In this document: positions 12,217 through 15,211 of the stretch, in pieces | How positions within the stretch are numbered: position 1 is the first letter of the stretch | Layout of the letters: each line of letters opens with the position of its first letter | NCBI GenBank assembly: GCA_011051475.1 | Contig: DRLE01000120.1 | Location: forward strand, 1 to 15,211 | Length of the DNA: 15,211 nt | Direction: 5' to 3' | Source: Gammaproteobacteria bacterium | GTDB lineage: Bacteria; Pseudomonadota; Gammaproteobacteria; SZUA-229 | Notes under the pieces: generated by a model | What the model saw: the letters and a program-made list of their open reading frames with translations, nothing else | Database searches by the model: none | What the model was told of the DNA's origin: nothing | Made by a program: the position numbers and the translations under genes

Positions 12217-14091
12217 ATGTATAACGACTATTTTGGATTCAGGGAGCCGCCGTTTTCCATCGCCCCCGATCCGCGTTATCTGTACATGACGGCGCAGCAT
12301 CGCGAGGCGCTGGCGCATCTGGTTTACGGCCTGAACAGTGATGGCGGCTGCATACTGCTGACCGGCGAAGTCGGCACCGGCAAGACCACCATCTGCCGCT
12401 GCCTGCTGGAACAGATACCCGAGCAGGCCCACGTCGCCCTGCTGCTCAACCCCAAGGTCAGCGAAATCGAACTGCTGGAAACCATCTGCGACGAACTGAA
12501 AATCCCTTACCCCGAATCCGGCAACAGCGTAAAAACCTATACCGACCTGATTTACCAGTTCCTGATTGAAAGCCACCGTAATAATGAAAAAACCGTACTT
12601 ATTATCGACGAGGCACAGAATCTGTCGGCACCGGTACTGGAACAGCTGCGCCTGCTGACCAATCTGGAAACCCATCAGCGCAAACTGCTGCAGATTATCA
12701 TTCTCGGCCAGCCCGAACTGCTCGATATACTCGCCAGCCCGGAAATGCGCCAGCTGGCGCAGCGCATTACCGCGCGCTACCATCTGCAGCCGCTTGACCG
12801 GGAAGAGGTCAGGGCCTATATCAATCACCGCCTGGCTGTCGCCGGGCAGAACATCCAGCTGTTTCCCGACGAGAGTGTCAGGCTGCTCTATCGCCTGAGC
12901 AATGGTGTGCCGAGGCTGATCAATATCCTCTGCGACCGCGCCCTGCTGGGCGCCTATGTGGAAAACCGCCCCGCTGCCGCGCCGTCTATTGTAAAAAAGG
13001 CCGCAAGTGAAGTATTTGGCGAACTTAAAAACGTCGAGCGAAAAAAACAGACACGGCGCTGGCTGCTGCCCGCAGGACTGGCTGCCGGCCTTGCTATCGT
13101 GCTGGCCGCAGCCCTGCTCGCGGCCCGCTTCGACCTGCCTCCTTTGCGTGACGCTACGGGAGGAAGTGATAGCACAGACACCCTGCCGCACGGCAATACG
13201 CCTGGCCAGAACGATCAGGGGAGCGCAGAAGAACATGCGCAAACGACAGAAACGGCGGACATTGCCGCGCCTGAACAATTAGCCCCGAAGCAATCAGCCA
13301 CCGAAGCGGCCCCTGAAACAGCAGATGACCCGGCCGTAGCGGTACCGGACAGAAACGCAGACACAGGCCTTACAGACACAGGCCTTACCGGGGCGTCAGA
13401 TAATACTGCCACGAATATAACCGCCAGCCGTAACATTGCGGAGCAAAACAGTCCTGAGCCGGGCAACAGCGATGCTGGTGCATTGTTTGCAGACGCCCTG
13501 GATAGTCAGAGTGCCGGTCGCGCAGAGGCCTACGAAGCACTGTTTGCACTCTGGAACATTCCCTATAACAGAAAAACAGCAACCACCATGTGCCGGCAGG
13601 CAGCGGCCTTTGGCCTCAGCTGCCTGCACAAACAGGGCAACCTCAACAGTCTGAGAATGCACAATCGCCCCGCCGTGCTTACCCTGCTGAACAGCAGGGG
13701 AGAACCGCGCCAGGTCACCCTGGGTGAAATCAGCCATAACACCGCCACGCTTTATTTCAATAATAAAAACTACCGGCTGGAACTGTCAGAACTGGACAGG
13801 TACTGGTACGGCAGCTACATCCTGCTATGGAAAAAACCGCCGTTGTATACACGCGCCATCACGCCGGGAGAAGACAGCAGGCTGGTGCCCTGGCTGGATA
13901 CACAGCTGGCCGGGATACTGCACGAAGACAAACTGGGCAGCGACCGCTATGACAAAGCACTGGCCCGGAGAGTCAGGGCCTTTCAGCAACAACAGGGGCT
14001 GAAGGCGGACGGCATTGTCGGGCCACTGACGCTGATTCACATTAACACGCTGTCGGACACAGACTTGCCGACCCTGGTTAAAGCAGGCTGA
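12217..14091 (+). CDS. exeA: ExeA/GspA-type AAA ATPase with peptidoglycan-binding domain
   Basis: ExeA works with ExeB/GspB to pass the type II secretin through peptidoglycan and assemble it in the outer membrane. The 624-residue product opens with MYNDYFGFREPPFSIAPDPR, the family's usual N-terminus. It has an ATPase domain with Walker A GEVGTGKTT (50-58), Walker B VLIIDEAQN (127-135) and LGQPEL (163-168), then a transmembrane helix at about 284-303. A Thr/Ala/Pro-rich periplasmic linker (305-435) includes a perfect DTGLT-DTGLT tandem. Next comes a domain at about 436-541 that resembles the C39-like region of GspA proteins, and a C-terminal PG_binding_1 domain (YDKALARRVRAFQQQQGL and KADGIVGPLTL, about 578-605). 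I chose the ATG at 12217 by family N-terminus; an upstream TTG at 12154 would add 21 unrelated residues. gspB follows after 2 bp. Confidence 0.93.
   Translation: MYNDYFGFREPPFSIAPDPRYLYMTAQHREALAHLVYGLNSDGGCILLTGEVGTGKTTICRCLLEQIPEQAHVALLLNPKVSEIELLETICDELKIPYPESGNSVKTYTDLIYQFLIESHRNNEKTVLIIDEAQNLSAPVLEQLRLLTNLETHQRKLLQIIILGQPELLDILASPEMRQLAQRITARYHLQPLDREEVRAYINHRLAVAGQNIQLFPDESVRLLYRLSNGVPRLINILCDRALLGAYVENRPAAAPSIVKKAASEVFGELKNVERKKQTRRWLLPAGLAAGLAIVLAAALLAARFDLPPLRDATGGSDSTDTLPHGNTPGQNDQGSAEEHAQTTETADIAAPEQLAPKQSATEAAPETADDPAVAVPDRNADTGLTDTGLTGASDNTATNITASRNIAEQNSPEPGNSDAGALFADALDSQSAGRAEAYEALFALWNIPYNRKTATTMCRQAAAFGLSCLHKQGNLNSLRMHNRPAVLTLLNSRGEPRQVTLGEISHNTATLYFNNKNYRLELSELDRYWYGSYILLWKKPPLYTRAITPGEDSRLVPWLDTQLAGILHEDKLGSDRYDKALARRVRAFQQQQGLKADGIVGPLTLIHINTLSDTDLPTLVKAG
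13359..13388 (+). repeat. 15-bp perfect tandem duplication in the exeA linker
   Basis: AGACACAGGCCTTAC occurs twice in direct succession (13359-13373 and 13374-13388). It keeps the frame and yields the peptide DTGLTDTGLT in the low-complexity periplasmic linker. It looks like a recent slippage duplication that changes linker length by five residues. Confidence 0.9.
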
Positions 14092-14093
14092 CC

Positions 14094-14879
14094 ATGTCCT
14101 ATATTCTCGATGCATTGAAAAAATCCGAAGAGGAACGCGGCAAGGGCAAGACGCCTGACGTACAGACCATCCACTCAGCCAGCCTTGCCTACCGCCAGGA
14201 TAAAAAGGCATGGTGGCCCTATGTGCTGATCGCCGCGGTCGTGCTCAACCTCGCCGCCATTGTCTATTTCAACCTGCACAGCAAGGATGCGCCAGAACCT
14301 GCGCAACAAACCGCAACCGCCGTTCAGCCATCAGCTCCCGTCCAGGCGGAAACACCGGCCGCTGCCGCTCCTGCTGCCAGACCGGCACCAGGGGCGACAG
14401 CCGAACACAATACCTCCGGGCGGACCGTGACAACAGAACCACCGGCGACGACAGGCGCCGCAATGACATCACCGGCAGAAAGCATTAACACCGGGTCGCC
14501 TCAAACCGGTACACCACAGGCGACGCAGGCACAGACGGCAGAAACACCGCTGACGGAGCACAAACCAACTGCAAGCAGCAACGACGCACCGGACAGCAAA
14601 CCGGCAAGCGCCACGCCCGCGGAAAAACCCGAAACAGCAATCACCGCCTACGAAGACCTGCCGGAGAGCTTTCGCAAACAACTGCCGGTGTTCCGTATTA
14701 CCGCCCATGTCTATTCCAGCAACCCGCAGCAACGCAGCGTGGTTATCAATAACAACTTCATGGAGGAAGGCGAATACGTGCTCGATGGCCTGGTGCTTTA
14801 CGAGATCACACCGACAGGCATTATTCTTTCCTATCAGGACCGGCTGTTTTATTTCAATGTAGTCTCCGGCTGGCAGTAA
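14094..14879 (+). CDS. gspB: General secretion pathway protein B (GspB/ExeB)
   Basis: The partner of ExeA in secretin assembly, anchored in the inner membrane. The 261-residue product starts MSYILDALKKSEEERGKGK, the diagnostic cytoplasmic N-terminus of GspB. It has one helix at about 39-60 (AWWPYVLIAAVVLNLAAIVY), a long Ala/Pro/Thr/Gln-rich periplasmic linker, and ends in the T2SSB domain at about 197-261 (LPVFRITAHVYSS, RSVVINNNFMEEGEY, GIILSYQDRLFYFNV). The start lies 2 bp after the exeA stop with CAGG upstream, implying translational coupling. No other type II secretion genes are in the window, so whether this pair serves a type II system or another secretin such as a pilus cannot be decided here. 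Confidence 0.93.
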   Translation: MSYILDALKKSEEERGKGKTPDVQTIHSASLAYRQDKKAWWPYVLIAAVVLNLAAIVYFNLHSKDAPEPAQQTATAVQPSAPVQAETPAAAAPAARPAPGATAEHNTSGRTVTTEPPATTGAAMTSPAESINTGSPQTGTPQATQAQTAETPLTEHKPTASSNDAPDSKPASATPAEKPETAITAYEDLPESFRKQLPVFRITAHVYSSNPQQRSVVINNNFMEEGEYVLDGLVLYEITPTGIILSYQDRLFYFNVVSGWQ

Positions 14880-14899
14880 CCGTTAACTGACCGCTCTCC

Positions 14900-15211
14900 C
14901 TAAAATTCACAGGGCGCGAAAAGATGCATTTCCTCATCCGTTACCGGGTGTTTGAACAGCAGGTTGTCGGCATGCAGCAACATGCGTGGCTGGCCGCGCT
15001 CTTCCTCACAATACAGACCGTCACCGATAATCGGAAAGCCCGAGGCCGCGCAGTGCACCCGCAGCTGATGGGTACGGCCGGTTTCGGGCATAAGCAGCAG
15101 GCGCACGGCGCCGGCTTCACGATTTAATACCCGCCAGCGGGTAACCGCCGCCTTGCCGTGCTCATAATCGACAATCTGCACCGGCCGGTTATCGATGTCG
15201 CAGCGCATCGG
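14900..15211 (-). CDS. rluA: RluA-type pseudouridine synthase, C-terminal part (cut by window edge)
   Basis: RluA makes pseudouridine at position 746 of 23S rRNA and position 32 of several tRNAs. Only the last 103 codons are visible and the frame is open to the right edge. CDIDNRP near the left of the fragment and ETGRTHQLRVHCAASGFPI and MLLHADNLLFKHP match the E. coli RluA C-terminal half; GRTHQLRVH is the family motif near the active site. The catalytic HRLDxxTSG segment lies outside the window. It converges on gspB with a 20 bp gap and no visible terminator between them. Other RluA-family members (RluC, TruC) are possible but fit the CDxxNRP region less well. Confidence 0.85.
   Translation of the reverse strand, partial: PMRCDIDNRPVQIVDYEHGKAAVTRWRVLNREAGAVRLLLMPETGRTHQLRVHCAASGFPIIGDGLYCEEERGQPRMLLHADNLLFKHPVTDEEMHLFAPCEF

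Noticed and set aside
12211..13278. 355-residue minus-strand frame opposite exeA
   Set aside because: Antisense to an ExeA with intact Walker motifs; no recognisable domain.

Overview
This 15.2 kb window looks like chromosomal DNA of a gammaproteobacterium. The evidence is the gene content: a trpE-gph-rpe cluster, DusA, FadH very close to the E. coli form, an ExeA/GspB pair, a DUF3187-type outer-membrane protein and RluA. A small soluble cytochrome c, a CopD-like membrane protein and a periplasmic rhodanese would fit a respiratory, possibly sulfur-oxidising lineage, but that is inference and I do not name a genus. No phage, insertion sequence, CRISPR array, rRNA or tRNA was seen.

Region 1 (1-2522, minus strand): transcription order is rpe, gph, trpE (cut by the left window edge). 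Just upstream of trpE is a 17-codon reading frame ending Trp-His-Trp-Arg-Trp-stop. This is a convincing trp leader peptide and implies Trp-dependent control of trpE. Every junction of this cluster carries an unusual inverted repeat built from 9-10 bp repeat units: between gph and trpE (816-988), between rpe and gph (1710-1823) and upstream of rpe (2621-2810). I saw nothing similar in the remaining 12 kb.

Region 2 (2889-4934, plus strand): a four-helix CopD-like membrane protein, a secreted c-type cytochrome with a strong ribosome binding site, then a textbook intrinsic terminator. The only usable start codon of the following outer-membrane protein gene (DUF3187-like) begins in the loop of that terminator.

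Region 3 (4903-10013, minus strand): fadH, an exported thioredoxin-fold/DUF255 protein and dusA lie tail to head with gaps of 6 and 32 bp and probably form one operon. The 3' end of dusA overlaps the convergent DUF3187-like gene by 32 bp.

Region 4 (10111-14879, plus strand): a periplasmic rhodanese is followed 3 bp later by a membrane diguanylate cyclase with a periplasmic sensor region. The cyclase carries about 25 extra residues between its RxxD inhibitory site and its GGDEF motif. After a 165 bp gap with a good sigma-70-type promoter come exeA and gspB, 2 bp apart, encoding the ATPase/peptidoglycan-binding pair that helps assemble type II secretin. The window ends with the 3' part of rluA on the minus strand.

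The most interesting signals are non-coding: the repeat family at the trp-cluster junctions, the trp leader, and the start codon embedded in a terminator.
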